Source: JACMLX01 sp040384325
Lineage (GTDB): Bacteria > Gemmatimonadota > Gemmatimonadetes > Gemmatimonadales > Gemmatimonadaceae
Direction of reading: 5' to 3'
Length of the DNA stretch: 64,000 nt
NCBI GenBank assembly: GCA_040384325.1
Contig: JAZKJL010000006.1
Location: forward strand, 558,001 to 622,000
Positions 14,766 through 24,607 of this stretch are shown here, in pieces. The notes under the pieces were generated by a model, which did no database searches, had not been told where the DNA came from, and saw nothing but the letters and a program-made list of their open reading frames with translations. Made by a program: the position numbers and the translations under genes. The first letter of the stretch is position 1. Every line of letters begins with the position of its first letter.

Positions 14766-17198
14766 ATGCGCACAGAACCGACGCTGGTTTCGCGCGCGCT
14801 GCGCTGGCTTCCGCTGGTGCTCGCCTCCTCCCTCGCCGCCTGCGGCGACGGAGACCCGACGGTGGACAACAACACGCTCGATCGCACGGCACCCAGTGTC
14901 AGCGTGGTGCGTGTGACGAGTGCCGACTCGGTGTTCGCGTTCAGCGTGAACGCGAACGACAACCTCGGCGTGAAGTTCGTCTCGACTGAACTCGGCGGTG
15001 CCCTCACCGGCACCGTCAGCGACACGGTGCGGTCGGCCGTGACCGCGTACACCAAGCAGTTCACGCTGCGCGTGCCCGGCAACGTGACGCCCGGCTCGCA
15101 GGTCACGCTCATCACCACGGTGGAGGATGGCAACGGCAACCGTGCCCGCCCCGACACCAGCGTGATGGCCGTCGGCAGCCGCCAGCCTGGTTTCATCGCC
15201 GTCACCAGCCCGCAGGCTGGGACGCAGGCCGTGCGCGGTCGCTCGGTGGTGGTGGCCCTCGCCGCACGCAGCACCCGCAAGGTGCGCAGCGCCGGCTTCA
15301 CCGTCGTCACCCCGGCGGGCGCCACGGCGATCGTCGGTGACTCATCGCTCTTTTCCAGCCCGCTGCAGGACAGCCTGTCGCTGACCCTGAACTTCGCCAT
15401 CCCCGCCACCGCGGCGGCCGGCATCTATCAGGTCGTGCCGTACGTGATCGACTCCATCGGCCAGCGCACCGCCGGCACGCCGGTGGGCATCGACGTGCTG
15501 GCCTCGGGCACCGGCCAGACGGTGCCGCGCATCACGCGCTTCGGCACCACCGAACGGGTGGAATCGACCGACACGCTGTTCATCGAAGCCCAGGATGCCG
15601 TCGGCATCGGCTACGTCGGCTACGACGTGCGCACGTTGAGCGACGGTGCGGTGCGCCGCGACTCGGTGGTGGTGCCGAACGGCCCCGTCTCGGTGCCGGT
15701 CACGGTGCGCATGAACCTCCCCGCTCCGGTGGCGGGAGCGGCGACGCGGCTGGTGCTGCGCGTCTTCGCCCGCAACACCGAAGGTCGCCTCAACGACACG
15801 CTGACCACCGGTCGTGACACCGTCACGCTGGTTGCCGGCACCACCCGCACGCTGCCCAACGGCGGCGCGGTGGCCGACGGCTACTTCCACGAGCCCACGG
15901 GCCGACTGTACCTGACCAACATCGAGCGCAACCAGCTCGAGGTGTTCAACGTCGATGCGCTGAACTTCCAGGGCACGCCGATCGCGGTCGGATCGCGTCC
16001 CTGGGGCATCACGGTGTTCCCGGCCGGTCGCGGCAGCCCCATCGGGCCGGTGCAGAACCGCCTGATCGTCGCCAACTCCGGTGGTACGAACCTGAGCTTC
16101 GTGTCTCTCAATGCCGACGGCAGCGGCGCCGAGAACGAGCGCTACCTGCTGCCGAACATCATCGCCTACAAGGTGTCGGTGGCCGGCGGCAACATCACGC
16201 GCTCGGTGGTGGACTTCTCCGATCGTCCGCAGTACGTGGCCGCCGTCTGCAACACCGGCTGCACCGAGACCACGGTGGTCTTCTCGACCACGCCGACCGG
16301 CGGTCAGTCGGGCGGGTTCGCCGACAAGGGCACGATCCGCTACGAGAACATCACGCGGCGCTCGTCGCACCTGTTCTTCGAGCATGCCACCTTCCTGCGC
16401 GACAACAAGGGTGACACGCTCGAGGTGGTGCGCCTGAAGTCCGGCACCTACGGCTCCGACTCCACGCTGGTGCCGTTCCCGATCCGCATGGCGGCACCGG
16501 GCTTCCCGACGCGTGACGCCGGCTTCCTGGTGACGCTGGCCGACGTCGGGTTCCGCGACACGACCTTCGTCCGCAACTCCGCCAACTTCCGCCGCGCGAT
16601 CTTCGGTGAAGGTGGCGTGGCCAAGGGCAGCCGCACGCTGACCTACGACGCCGATGCTGGCCTGCGCACGGCGACGCAGCAGGTGGTGACGGATACCACC
16701 ACCGGCGCGGTCACCACGTACACCTCGCAGCAGGCGATCGTGGATGCCGGTGTGTCGCCGCCAAGCGACGTGTCGGACCTGATCGCCAACGCCTTCTCGC
16801 CTGTGCGGGGCGTGGCGGTGAGTGCCGATGGTGAGCTCTTCGCCATCCGTGCCGACTCCACCTACCTGTTCAACAACACGTTGCGCCTCTACGGCCTGCT
16901 GCAGACGCAGGGTGGCAATGCCGGCTTCGACTTCCATCCGCTGAATGCACCGGGCGCCAACCTGTCGGGTGGCACGCTCGCCACGCGGCTCTCGTTCGCG
17001 GCCTCACGTGAGGCGGTGGTGGAGGTGTTCGACACCCGCTGCTTCCAGCGCGTCGGCGTGATCGCGATCAAGGACCCGATCATCGGTCCGCTCAAGACCG
17101 CGGTGCGCGGCAGCCGGATCGTGGCGGTGGGTGCCACCGCGCGCGGTGTGGTGGTGCTGGACCTCAATCCGGCCGACTACGCGGCAACCTGTAACTGA
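14766..17198 (+). CDS. Large outer-membrane lipoprotein with Ig-like and propeller-like regions
   Basis: 810 residues starting six bases after the pilQ stop, so probably the last gene of that operon. A lipobox SSLAAC gives a lipoprotein. Residues about 40-370 look like three or four beta-sandwich repeats (TAPSVSVVRV, SPQAGTQAVRG, VPRITRFGTTERVES). Residues about 375-800 contain segments such as YFHEPTGRLYLTNIERNQLEVFNV and SRPWGITVF, which resemble beta-propeller blades. No catalytic motif is visible. It could be a surface adhesin or a pilus-linked factor; that link rests only on gene order. Confidence 0.75.
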   Translation: MRTEPTLVSRALRWLPLVLASSLAACGDGDPTVDNNTLDRTAPSVSVVRVTSADSVFAFSVNANDNLGVKFVSTELGGALTGTVSDTVRSAVTAYTKQFTLRVPGNVTPGSQVTLITTVEDGNGNRARPDTSVMAVGSRQPGFIAVTSPQAGTQAVRGRSVVVALAARSTRKVRSAGFTVVTPAGATAIVGDSSLFSSPLQDSLSLTLNFAIPATAAAGIYQVVPYVIDSIGQRTAGTPVGIDVLASGTGQTVPRITRFGTTERVESTDTLFIEAQDAVGIGYVGYDVRTLSDGAVRRDSVVVPNGPVSVPVTVRMNLPAPVAGAATRLVLRVFARNTEGRLNDTLTTGRDTVTLVAGTTRTLPNGGAVADGYFHEPTGRLYLTNIERNQLEVFNVDALNFQGTPIAVGSRPWGITVFPAGRGSPIGPVQNRLIVANSGGTNLSFVSLNADGSGAENERYLLPNIIAYKVSVAGGNITRSVVDFSDRPQYVAAVCNTGCTETTVVFSTTPTGGQSGGFADKGTIRYENITRRSSHLFFEHATFLRDNKGDTLEVVRLKSGTYGSDSTLVPFPIRMAAPGFPTRDAGFLVTLADVGFRDTTFVRNSANFRRAIFGEGGVAKGSRTLTYDADAGLRTATQQVVTDTTTGAVTTYTSQQAIVDAGVSPPSDVSDLIANAFSPVRGVAVSADGELFAIRADSTYLFNNTLRLYGLLQTQGGNAGFDFHPLNAPGANLSGGTLATRLSFAASREAVVEVFDTRCFQRVGVIAIKDPIIGPLKTAVRGSRIVAVGATARGVVVLDLNPADYAATCN

Positions 17199-17219
17199 TT
17201 CGGGATCGCTCGCAGGACC

Positions 17220-17253
17220 GACGGCCCGTTCGCATTCGTGCGGACGGGCCGTC
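17220..17253 (+). terminator. Terminator hairpin after the lipoprotein gene
   Basis: GACGGCCCGTTCGCA pairs with TGCGGACGGGCCGTC (one wobble) around TTCG. No long T tract follows. Confidence 0.6.
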
Positions 17254-17283
17254 GTGCGTGGGGCCAGCGGCGCCGGGCCGACG

Positions 17284-17289
17284 TAGATT
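17284..17289 (+). promoter_or_regulatory. -10 element of aroC (TAGATT)
   Basis: TAGATT ends nine bases before the aroC ATG, so the transcript would start within about three bases of the start codon. The -35 region is poor. It belongs to a recurring TAGNTT set in this window. Confidence 0.5.
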
Positions 17290-17298
17290 GCCCGCATC

Positions 17299-18495
17299 AT
17301 GCTCCGACTCCTCCGCCTCACCACCGCCGGTGAATCCCACGGCCCGGCTCTCGTCTGCACGCTCGAAGGCATGCCCGCCGGCATTCCGCTCCGCGCCGAC
17401 GATATCAACGCTGACCTCTTCCGCCGCCAGCAGGGCTACGGACGCGGACGGCGCATGCAGATCGAGCGCGACGAGGTGGAGTTCCTGAGCGGCGTGCGCG
17501 CCGGCCAGACCCTCGGGTCGCCGATCGCGATGCTGATCCGCAACAAGGACTGGAAGAACTGGGTCGAGATCATGGACCCCGCCCCGCGCAGCGAAGATGC
17601 CGACGGCCTGCGCAAGCGCTCCGTCACCCGCCCGCGCCCCGGCCACGCCGACCTCACCGGCATCCTCAAGTACGATCGCGACGATGCGCGCGACATCCTC
17701 GAACGCGCCTCGGCGCGCGAGACCACGGCGCGTGTCGCCGGTGCCGCCATCGCCCGCGCGCTGCTCAAGGCCTTCGACGTGTCGATCGGCAGCCACCTGG
17801 TGCACCTCGGCGGCATCGATGCGGCACCGGTGCCGCTGCCCGAGGACCTCAACGCCGCCTCCGACGCGAGCCCGGTGCGCACGCTGGATGCCGACGCGGA
17901 AGTGCGCATCATCGCGCTGATCGACGGCGCGAAGGCCGACGGCAACACGCTCGGCGGCATCTGCGAAGTGGTCGCCCGTGGGCTGCCCGTCGGCCTGGGG
18001 TCACATGTGAGCTGGGACCGGAAGCTGGATGGACGGGTGGGACAGGCGATGCTCTCCATCCCCGCCGTGAAGGGTGTGGAGATCGGCATCGGGTTCGAGT
18101 CGGCGCGAATGACCGGTGCCGAGGTGCACGACGAGATTGCGATGGCTCCCGGTCGCACCATTGCCGGCAACGTGCAGCGCACCACCAACCGCGCCGGCGG
18201 ACTGGATGGCGGGATGACCAACGGCGAGCCGGTGGTGGTGCGGGTGGCGATGAAGCCCATCTCCACGCTCATGAAGCCGCTCCAGACCATCGACACCACC
18301 ACGTCCGAGGTGGCGGCGGCGGTGGTGGAGCGCAGCGACGTCACGGCCGTGCCGGCGATGGGCGTGATCGCCGAGGCGATGCTGGCGCTGGTGCTGGCCG
18401 ACGCGATGCTGGAGAAGTTCGGCGGCGACTCGCTGGGCGAGATGCGCCGGAATTACGACAGCTACCTGGCCCACGTGGCGCAGCGGCTGGGGTGA
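17299..18495 (+). CDS. aroC: Chorismate synthase
   Basis: 398 residues. Catalyses the last step of the shikimate pathway, converting EPSP to chorismate with reduced FMN. Signatures: LTTAGESHGPAL at the start, RPGHADLTGILKY followed by DARDILERASARETTARVA, and the C-terminal NRAGGLDGGMTNGEPVVVRVAMKP. Full length. It overlaps aroK by GTGA, making a two-gene shikimate operon. Linkage of aroK to pilMNOPQ is also common in proteobacteria; here aroC stands between. Confidence 0.97.
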   Translation: MLRLLRLTTAGESHGPALVCTLEGMPAGIPLRADDINADLFRRQQGYGRGRRMQIERDEVEFLSGVRAGQTLGSPIAMLIRNKDWKNWVEIMDPAPRSEDADGLRKRSVTRPRPGHADLTGILKYDRDDARDILERASARETTARVAGAAIARALLKAFDVSIGSHLVHLGGIDAAPVPLPEDLNAASDASPVRTLDADAEVRIIALIDGAKADGNTLGGICEVVARGLPVGLGSHVSWDRKLDGRVGQAMLSIPAVKGVEIGIGFESARMTGAEVHDEIAMAPGRTIAGNVQRTTNRAGGLDGGMTNGEPVVVRVAMKPISTLMKPLQTIDTTTSEVAAAVVERSDVTAVPAMGVIAEAMLALVLADAMLEKFGGDSLGEMRRNYDSYLAHVAQRLG

Positions 18496-19067
18496 GCGCC
18501 GCGGCGCAGGGCGCCCCGGCCCACCTGATCCTGGTCGGGTTGCCCGGGGCGGGGAAGAGCACGCACGGTCGCCGGGCGGCGAAGCAGATGCAGCGTCCCT
18601 TCATCGACCTCGATCGGCGGATCGCGGAGATGGCCGGTCGCAGCGTCGCCGCCATCTTCGCCGAGGACGGCGAGGAGGCGTTTCGTGCCTACGAGCGCGA
18701 CGCCACGGCAGCATTGGCGTTGGAACCTGCCAGCATCGTGGCACCGGGTGGCGGCTGGGTGATGAACCCGGAGAACGTGGCGCTGGTGAAGCCAGCCTCG
18801 ACCATTGTCTGGCTGCAGGTCAGCCCCTTCGTCGCCGTGCGGCGGATGGGCGCGCGGATCCGGCTGCGCCCGCTACTCCGGACCGGGAATCCGGTGCAGA
18901 CGCTCGAAGAGTTGCTTCGCCGGCGTCAGCCGCGGTACGCCACGGCGGACGCCGCCATCGACACCGAACTCCTTGACTGGCAAGGAGTTGTGGACGCCAT
19001 CGCGGCGCTGGCGCCGCCCCTCCCAGCGCCGTCGACGGGCCATGACGACCCCGGCGGGGTACGCTGA
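18492..19067 (+). CDS. aroK: Shikimate kinase
   Basis: 191 residues from GTG 18492 overlapping the aroC stop. Phosphorylates shikimate with ATP. P-loop GLPGAGKST, the DLDRRI segment (Asp contacting shikimate), the EEAFRAYE motif, APGGGWV and an R-rich lid LRPLLR are all present. A weak hairpin (CGGGGA-GCG-TCCCCG, 19093-19107) lies shortly after the stop and a -10-like TATAGT at 19119-19124. Confidence 0.93.
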   Translation: MSAAAQGAPAHLILVGLPGAGKSTHGRRAAKQMQRPFIDLDRRIAEMAGRSVAAIFAEDGEEAFRAYERDATAALALEPASIVAPGGGWVMNPENVALVKPASTIVWLQVSPFVAVRRMGARIRLRPLLRTGNPVQTLEELLRRRQPRYATADAAIDTELLDWQGVVDAIAALAPPLPAPSTGHDDPGGVR

Positions 19068-19193
19068 CGCGGCGTCCGATACTCGACCGTGACGGGGAGC
19101 GTCCCCGGCGTTTCGCGTTATAGTATGCGCCGGTGGCCGTCCTGATTGGCGACGGCCTGCGTGAGGTATGCGAGCGTCAGGGAGGTGGCGAGG

Positions 19194-19430
19194 ATGAGTT
19201 TCCGGGTATTGGGTCCGCACGAGCGTGGGCGGTTCTCGGCCGAAGCCTGGGGCCACCTGCTGTCGCTCACCGGCTCCGGCTTCCTGAGCCCCGCCGAGTT
19301 GGAACAGGTGATCGACCGCGCCCTCTCGCACATCGAGGGTCGCATCGCGCTCGACGACGTCCGCACGCTGCTGGAAGGGGCTGGACTCGACGATCACGGG
19401 TCGGGCCCCGAACCGATGACCATCCACTGA
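19194..19430 (+). CDS. Smg/DUF494-like small protein
   Basis: 78 residues from ATG 19194, which has a strong GGAGGT site seven bases upstream. The sequence FSAEAWGHLLSLTGSGFLSPAELEQVIDRAL ... ALDDVRTLLEG follows the C-terminal pattern of Smg (DUF494) proteins (glycine-containing helix, E.VI.R, then D...L). In many bacteria smg lies between dprA and topA; this copy sits 58 bases before topA, which supports the call. It is about half the length of E. coli Smg, so it would be a short form. Function is not established even in E. coli. Confidence 0.6.
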   Translation: MSFRVLGPHERGRFSAEAWGHLLSLTGSGFLSPAELEQVIDRALSHIEGRIALDDVRTLLEGAGLDDHGSGPEPMTIH

Positions 19431-19488
19431 CTGTCCGTGCGAGCGTCGACCTGCCGCTTGCCCTTTTCCTGCACTTGATCCGACCCTG

Positions 19489-22287
19489 ATGGCTGGCTCG
19501 ACCTCGAAGACCCCTGCCCGGAAGACCGCGGCGAAGAAGACGGCGGCGAAGAAGACCGCCGCCACCACCGCCACCCGGCGCGCGCCCTCGGGCCGCAGCA
19601 CCGGTGGCGCTGCCGACGGTGGCCGTACGCTGGTGATCGTGGAGTCGCCGACCAAGGCCCGCACGATCAGCCGCTTCCTGCCGCAGGGCTACAAGGTCCT
19701 CGCCTCGGTGGGGCACGTGCGTGACCTGCCCCAGAACGCGAGCGAGATCCCGGAGAAGTACAAGAAGGACGCCTGGGCCCGCATCGGCGTGGACGTGGAC
19801 AACGACTTCGCCCCGCTCTACGTGGTGCCGGGTGGTTCGCGGAAGGTGCTGACCGAGATCCGCGCCGCCCTCAAGGACGTCGATCGCCTCTACCTCGCGA
19901 CCGACGAAGATCGCGAGGGTGAGAGCATCTCGTGGCACCTGCAGCAGGAATTGAAGCCGAAGGTGCCGGTCCGCCGCATGGTGTTCCACGAGATCACGCA
20001 ACGCGCGATCCTCGAGGCACTCGACCACACGCGCGACGTGGACGAGAACCTGGTCAAGGCGCAGGAAGCGCGACGCATCATCGATCGCCTCACCGGCTAC
20101 ACCGTCTCGCCGCTGCTGTGGACGACCGTCGCCCCGCGACTGTCGGCGGGCCGCGTGCAGAGCGTGGCGGTGAAGCTGGTCGTCGTGCGGGAGCGGGAAC
20201 GTCGCGCCTTCCGCAGCGGAACGTGGTGGGACCTGGTCGCACAGTTGGCGCATCAGGAGGCGCAGTTCGAGGCCAAGCTCGTCACGGTCGGCGGCAAGCG
20301 CATCGCGACCGGCCGCGATTTCGACAAGACCACCGGTCGCCTCACCGGTGCCGAGGGCGCATCCCCGCGCGACCTGGTGTTGCTCGACGAGGCGGCCGGC
20401 ACCGCGCTGGTCGCCCGCCTGCAAGGCGCGACGTGGACGGTCACCGACCGCACCGAGGAGCCGTTCACCACGCGACCGTCGCCACCGTTCACGACGTCGA
20501 CGCTGCAGCAGGAAGCCAACCGCAAGCTGGGCCTCGGTGCGCGCGAAGCGATGCGTGTGGCGCAGGACCTGTACGAGCGCGGCTTCATCACCTACATGCG
20601 CACCGACTCGGTGTCGTTGTCGTCGCAGGCGATCGACGCGGCGCGCGCCTGTGCGGCCGAATTCGGACCGGCCTTCGTGCCGGAGAAGCCGCGTTTCTAT
20701 TCGAACAGCAAGGCGGCGGTCGCTGCGCAGGAAGCGCACGAGGCGATTCGTCCCTCGGGCGAGGTGTTCCGGAAGCCTGACGACACGGGACTGAGCGGCC
20801 GCGAATTGCGCCTCTATGAGCTGATCTGGAAGCGCACCGTCGCCAGCCAGATGCCGGATTCGCGTCAGACGCGCATGGTGGTCACCATCGCCGCCGACAA
20901 CGCTGAATTCCGCGCCAGCGGCAAGCGCATCGATTTCGCGGGGTTCATCCGCGCCTACGTGGAAGGGTCGGACGATCCCGAGGCGGCACTGGACGACAAG
21001 GAAGTGGTGCTGCCGGCGCTGGTGGTCGGCGACACGCCCGATTGCCGTGCCCTCGATGCCGTGAAGCACGAGACACAGCCGCCGGCGCGTTACACCGAAG
21101 CGTCGCTGGTGAAGGCACTCGAGGAATTGGGCATCGGTCGCCCCAGCACCTACGCCTCGATCATGGACACGATCCAGCATCGCGGCTACGTGCGACAGGA
21201 CGGCAAGGCCCTGGTGCCGACGTTCACGGCCTTCGCGGTCACCGCGTTGCTCGAAGATCGCATCACGACATTGGTCGACACGCAGTTCACGGCCAACATG
21301 GAAGACGAGCTCGATCAGATCGCCGTCGGCACGCTCGATCAGCTCACCTACCTGAAGCAGTTCTTCTTCGGTGACGTCGATCATCCGGGCCTCAAGCCGA
21401 TGGTCGAGCAGAGCGCGGCCGACCTGAAGAAGGAAGCGGGTGGCGCCCGCGTCGTGAAACTCGAAGGCGTCAGCGCAGACATCCGCATCGGCCGGTACGG
21501 TCCGTACGTGGAAGTGATGGAGGACGGCAATCCGCTGCGCGCATCGCTGCCCAGCGACATGGCGCCGGGTGACCTCACCGATGACCTCGTGCAGGAGCTG
21601 CTGCGCACGCGGCAGGAAGGCCCACCGGTGCTGGGCACCGATGCCGATGGCGTGCCGATATACATGATGCGCGGCGAGTACGGCCCGTACGTGCAGCTCG
21701 GCGACGTGGAGGAAGGCAGCAAGGTGAAGCCGAAGCGCACGTCGCTGCCGAAGGGTGTGACGCCGGAGAATATCACCATCGAGATCGCCCGCGGCCTGGT
21801 GTCGTTGCCGCGTGCGCTCGGCACACATCCGGAGACCGGTCACGCGATCCGCGCCAGCCTCGGTCGCTTCGGGCCGTTCGTGGTGCACGTCAAGGGTGGC
21901 GAAGGTGGCAAGGACGAATACCGCAGCATCCCCGCCGCCGAGGATGTGCTGACGATCGAGTTGCCCAAGGCGCTGGAGCTGCTCAGCCAGCCGAAGGGAC
22001 GTCGCGGTCAGAACACCGGTGTCGTCACGCCGCTGCGCGAACTCGGCGCACATCCCGAGGACGGTCGCGCGGTGCTGGTGTTCGACGGACGCTACGGCCC
22101 ATACGTGCAACTCGGTCCGAACACCAGCGATCGCAAGGCGAAGCCGATCCGCGCCACGTTGCCGAACGACGTGAAGCCTGATGCGGTGACGATGGCGCAG
22201 GCGGTGCAGCTGCTGGAGGCGAAGGCCGGCAAGCCGATCGTGAAGAAGAAGCCCGCGCGGAAGAAGACGGCTCGCGCAAAGGGGTGA
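19489..22287 (+). CDS. topA: DNA topoisomerase I
   Basis: 932 residues, type IA enzyme relaxing negative supercoils. An Ala/Lys-rich N-terminal tail (about 1-40) precedes the Toprim domain (LVIVESPTKARTISRFL; DEDREGE), and the catalytic Tyr369 lies in GFITYMRTDS. Instead of zinc ribbons the C-terminus has repeated TopoI C-terminal repeats, each with an (R/E)YGPYV or RFGPFV core (about 660, 730, 790, 870), and ends in a Lys-rich tail KKKPARKKTARAKG. This repeat-type C-terminus is also known from actinobacterial TopA. It overlaps trmFO. Confidence 0.97.
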   Translation: MAGSTSKTPARKTAAKKTAAKKTAATTATRRAPSGRSTGGAADGGRTLVIVESPTKARTISRFLPQGYKVLASVGHVRDLPQNASEIPEKYKKDAWARIGVDVDNDFAPLYVVPGGSRKVLTEIRAALKDVDRLYLATDEDREGESISWHLQQELKPKVPVRRMVFHEITQRAILEALDHTRDVDENLVKAQEARRIIDRLTGYTVSPLLWTTVAPRLSAGRVQSVAVKLVVVRERERRAFRSGTWWDLVAQLAHQEAQFEAKLVTVGGKRIATGRDFDKTTGRLTGAEGASPRDLVLLDEAAGTALVARLQGATWTVTDRTEEPFTTRPSPPFTTSTLQQEANRKLGLGAREAMRVAQDLYERGFITYMRTDSVSLSSQAIDAARACAAEFGPAFVPEKPRFYSNSKAAVAAQEAHEAIRPSGEVFRKPDDTGLSGRELRLYELIWKRTVASQMPDSRQTRMVVTIAADNAEFRASGKRIDFAGFIRAYVEGSDDPEAALDDKEVVLPALVVGDTPDCRALDAVKHETQPPARYTEASLVKALEELGIGRPSTYASIMDTIQHRGYVRQDGKALVPTFTAFAVTALLEDRITTLVDTQFTANMEDELDQIAVGTLDQLTYLKQFFFGDVDHPGLKPMVEQSAADLKKEAGGARVVKLEGVSADIRIGRYGPYVEVMEDGNPLRASLPSDMAPGDLTDDLVQELLRTRQEGPPVLGTDADGVPIYMMRGEYGPYVQLGDVEEGSKVKPKRTSLPKGVTPENITIEIARGLVSLPRALGTHPETGHAIRASLGRFGPFVVHVKGGEGGKDEYRSIPAAEDVLTIELPKALELLSQPKGRRGQNTGVVTPLRELGAHPEDGRAVLVFDGRYGPYVQLGPNTSDRKAKPIRATLPNDVKPDAVTMAQAVQLLEAKAGKPIVKKKPARKKTARAKG

Positions 22288-23633
22288 GCGAGATGGAGAT
22301 CCGCATCGTGGGTGGTGGGCTGGCCGGCAGCGAAGCCGCGTTCCAGCTCGCCGAGCGCGGGCATCAGGTGCTGCTGCACGAAATGCGTCCCCTGCGTGGC
22401 ACCGCCGCGCACAAGACGGCCAAGCTGGGTGAGCTGGTCTGCAGCAACACGTTCAAGAGCACCGAGACGGCGAACGCGCACGGCCTGCTGAAGGCCGAGA
22501 TGCGCGCGCTGGGCAGCGTGGTGTTGTGGGCGGCGGATCAGGCGCGCGTGCCGGGTGGGTCAGCGCTGGCGGTGGATCGCGAGCTGTTCGCCGATGCGCT
22601 CGACGCGCGTGTACGCTCGCACGCGAACATCACCGTCGTGAACGAGGAAGTGAGCACCATCCCGGAGGTCGGCATCATCGCCACCGGTCCGCTCACCTCC
22701 GACGTGCTGGCGGAAGCGATCCGCGCGCGGCTGGGCATCGAGTCGCTGGCGTTCTACGACTCGATCGCACCGGTGGTGAGTTACGAGTCGCTGGATCATT
22801 CGCTGCTGTTCCGCGCCAGTCGCTGGGACAAGGAGACGATGGACGGCGCGGCCGCCGAGGGCGGTGCGTACCTCAACGCGCCGTTCAACAAGGAGGAGTA
22901 CGAGGCATTCATCGACGCGCTGGCCGCGGGTGACCAGTTCACCGCCCACGAGTTCGACGCGGTGCCGTATTTCGAGGGCTGCATGCCCGCCGAGGAGATG
23001 GTGAAGCGCGGACGCGAGACGTTGCGCTTCGGGCCGATGAAGCCGATCGGCCTGCGCGATCCACGCACCGGGCGCCGGCCGTGGGCGGTGCTCCAGCTGC
23101 GACAGGAAGATCGTGCGGGCCGCATGTGGAACCTGGTCGGCTTCCAGACGCGGCTGCGCATCGGCGAGCAGCAACGCGTGTTCCGCATGATCCCCGGACT
23201 CGCCGAGGCGGAATTCCTGCGCTACGGCAGCATCCATCGCAACTCGTACCTGAATGCGCCGGCCACACTCTCGCCGCACCTGTCGCTGCGTGATGCACCG
23301 CTGACGATGTTCGCGGGACAGCTCACCGGTGTCGAGGGCTACACCGAAAGCAGTGCCACGGGGCTGCTGGCGGGTATCAACCTGTCGCGTCAGCTGCGCG
23401 GTGACGAGCCGGTCGTGCCCCCACCGACCACCATGCTCGGCGCACTGTATCGCTATCTGCGCGAGGCGGACCCGAAGCACTTCCAGCCGATGAACGCGAA
23501 TTACGGACTGGTGGACGACCTGCCGAACGCGCCGCGCGACAAGATGGAACGCAAGCAGGCGATGGCCGACCGTGCGTTGCGTGACCAGGCCGACTGGATT
23601 GCAGGGCTGTCGCTGGCAGGCGTGTCGGTCTGA
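22284..23633 (+). CDS. trmFO: Folate/FAD-dependent tRNA U54 methyltransferase TrmFO
   Basis: Makes ribothymidine-54 in tRNA using methylenetetrahydrofolate and FADH2. FAD motif IVGGGLAGSEAAFQLAERG at the start; LGELVCSNTFKS, EGGAYLNAPFNKEEY, FEGCMPAEEM (with the catalytic Cys region) and GQLTGVEGYTESSATGLLAG are all diagnostic. The frame opens at GTG 22284, overlapping the topA stop; ATG 22293, with AAAGGGG in front, may be the true start. topA-trmFO-xerC-hslVU is the order also found in Bacillus. Confidence 0.97.
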   Translation: MSEMEIRIVGGGLAGSEAAFQLAERGHQVLLHEMRPLRGTAAHKTAKLGELVCSNTFKSTETANAHGLLKAEMRALGSVVLWAADQARVPGGSALAVDRELFADALDARVRSHANITVVNEEVSTIPEVGIIATGPLTSDVLAEAIRARLGIESLAFYDSIAPVVSYESLDHSLLFRASRWDKETMDGAAAEGGAYLNAPFNKEEYEAFIDALAAGDQFTAHEFDAVPYFEGCMPAEEMVKRGRETLRFGPMKPIGLRDPRTGRRPWAVLQLRQEDRAGRMWNLVGFQTRLRIGEQQRVFRMIPGLAEAEFLRYGSIHRNSYLNAPATLSPHLSLRDAPLTMFAGQLTGVEGYTESSATGLLAGINLSRQLRGDEPVVPPPTTMLGALYRYLREADPKHFQPMNANYGLVDDLPNAPRDKMERKQAMADRALRDQADWIAGLSLAGVSV

Positions 23634-24607
23634 TGGCCAAGGCCGGGGCGTCGGGTACGGACGATGCGGTGCCGGTCGAACCCGCCGTCACGCCGGCGCT
23701 GGTGAGCGAGTGGCTCACGTACCTGGCCAAGGAACGGCAGATGTCGGCGCACACCATCACCGCGTACACATCCGACCTGGCCCGTTTCACCGAGTTTCTC
23801 GGCGCGAAGGCGCAGGGGCGTGCGTGGGACTGGGCCAGCGTGGATCGGAACACGATCCGCAGCTTCCTCGGTTGGCTGGGACGTCAGGGACTCGAGCGGC
23901 GATCCATCGCGCGCACGCTGTCGGCGGTGCGGGGGTTCTACCGGTTCCTGCATCGCGATGAACACGTGACAGCCAACCCGGCGCGCAGTGTGCGCACACC
24001 CAAGGTAGGTCGGCACCTCCCGGCGCATCTCGACGCGGGGACGATGCAGGTGCTGATCGACTCGGCATCGATCCGGGCGCAGGGCGGCGGCTTCGGCGAC
24101 GTGCGCAACATGGCGATGCTGGAGCTGTTCTACGCCACGGGTATGCGCCTCTCGGAACTGCACCTGCTCGATCGCGCCGACGTGGACCTGGTGTCACTGC
24201 GCGTGAAGGTGCGCGGCAAGGGCCGCAAGGAACGCATCATCCCGTTCGGACAGCCGGCGCGGCTGGCGCTGATCAACTACGAAGCGCGACGGGACGACCT
24301 GGTGCGGATGATCGGGCCGAAGTCGGATCGCGCGGCCTGGTTCCTCAACCCACGTGGCCGCCGGCTCTCGCGCCGTGGCATCCAGCTCGCGATGACGGGC
24401 CTGATCGCGCTGGTGAACGCACCAGAGGGAGCGAGTGTGCACGCCCTGCGTCACACCTTCGCCACGCACCTGCTGGATGCCGGCGCGGAGCTGCGCGCCG
24501 TGCAGGAACTGCTTGGCCATGCCAGCGTGAGCACCACACAGATCTACACGCACACCAGCGTCGAACGCCTCAAGTCCGCCTACGCCAAGGCGCATCCGAG
24601 AGCCTGA
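23633..24607 (+). CDS. xerC: Tyrosine recombinase XerC
   Basis: 324 residues. N-terminal SAM-like DNA-binding domain (about 20-115: VSEWLTYLAKERQMSAHTI ... LSAVRGFYRFL) and C-terminal catalytic domain with Arg in ATGMRLSELHLL, Lys in VRGKGRKERIIP, HALRHTFATHLL, LGHASVSTTQIYTHT (His and Tyr nucleophile). Resolves chromosome dimers at dif with a partner XerD outside the window. Start codon overlaps the trmFO stop (TGATG). Position before hslV rather than inside a mobile element supports the housekeeping role. Confidence 0.92.
   Translation: MAKAGASGTDDAVPVEPAVTPALVSEWLTYLAKERQMSAHTITAYTSDLARFTEFLGAKAQGRAWDWASVDRNTIRSFLGWLGRQGLERRSIARTLSAVRGFYRFLHRDEHVTANPARSVRTPKVGRHLPAHLDAGTMQVLIDSASIRAQGGGFGDVRNMAMLELFYATGMRLSELHLLDRADVDLVSLRVKVRGKGRKERIIPFGQPARLALINYEARRDDLVRMIGPKSDRAAWFLNPRGRRLSRRGIQLAMTGLIALVNAPEGASVHALRHTFATHLLDAGAELRAVQELLGHASVSTTQIYTHTSVERLKSAYAKAHPRA

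Noticed and set aside
19267..22110. 947-codon minus-strand frame opposite topA, and similar long frames opposite pilQ, hslU and the lipoprotein gene
   Set aside because: Each is antisense to a gene with solid motifs; the translations are His/Arg/Gln-rich without domains. Long shadow frames are normal at this base composition.
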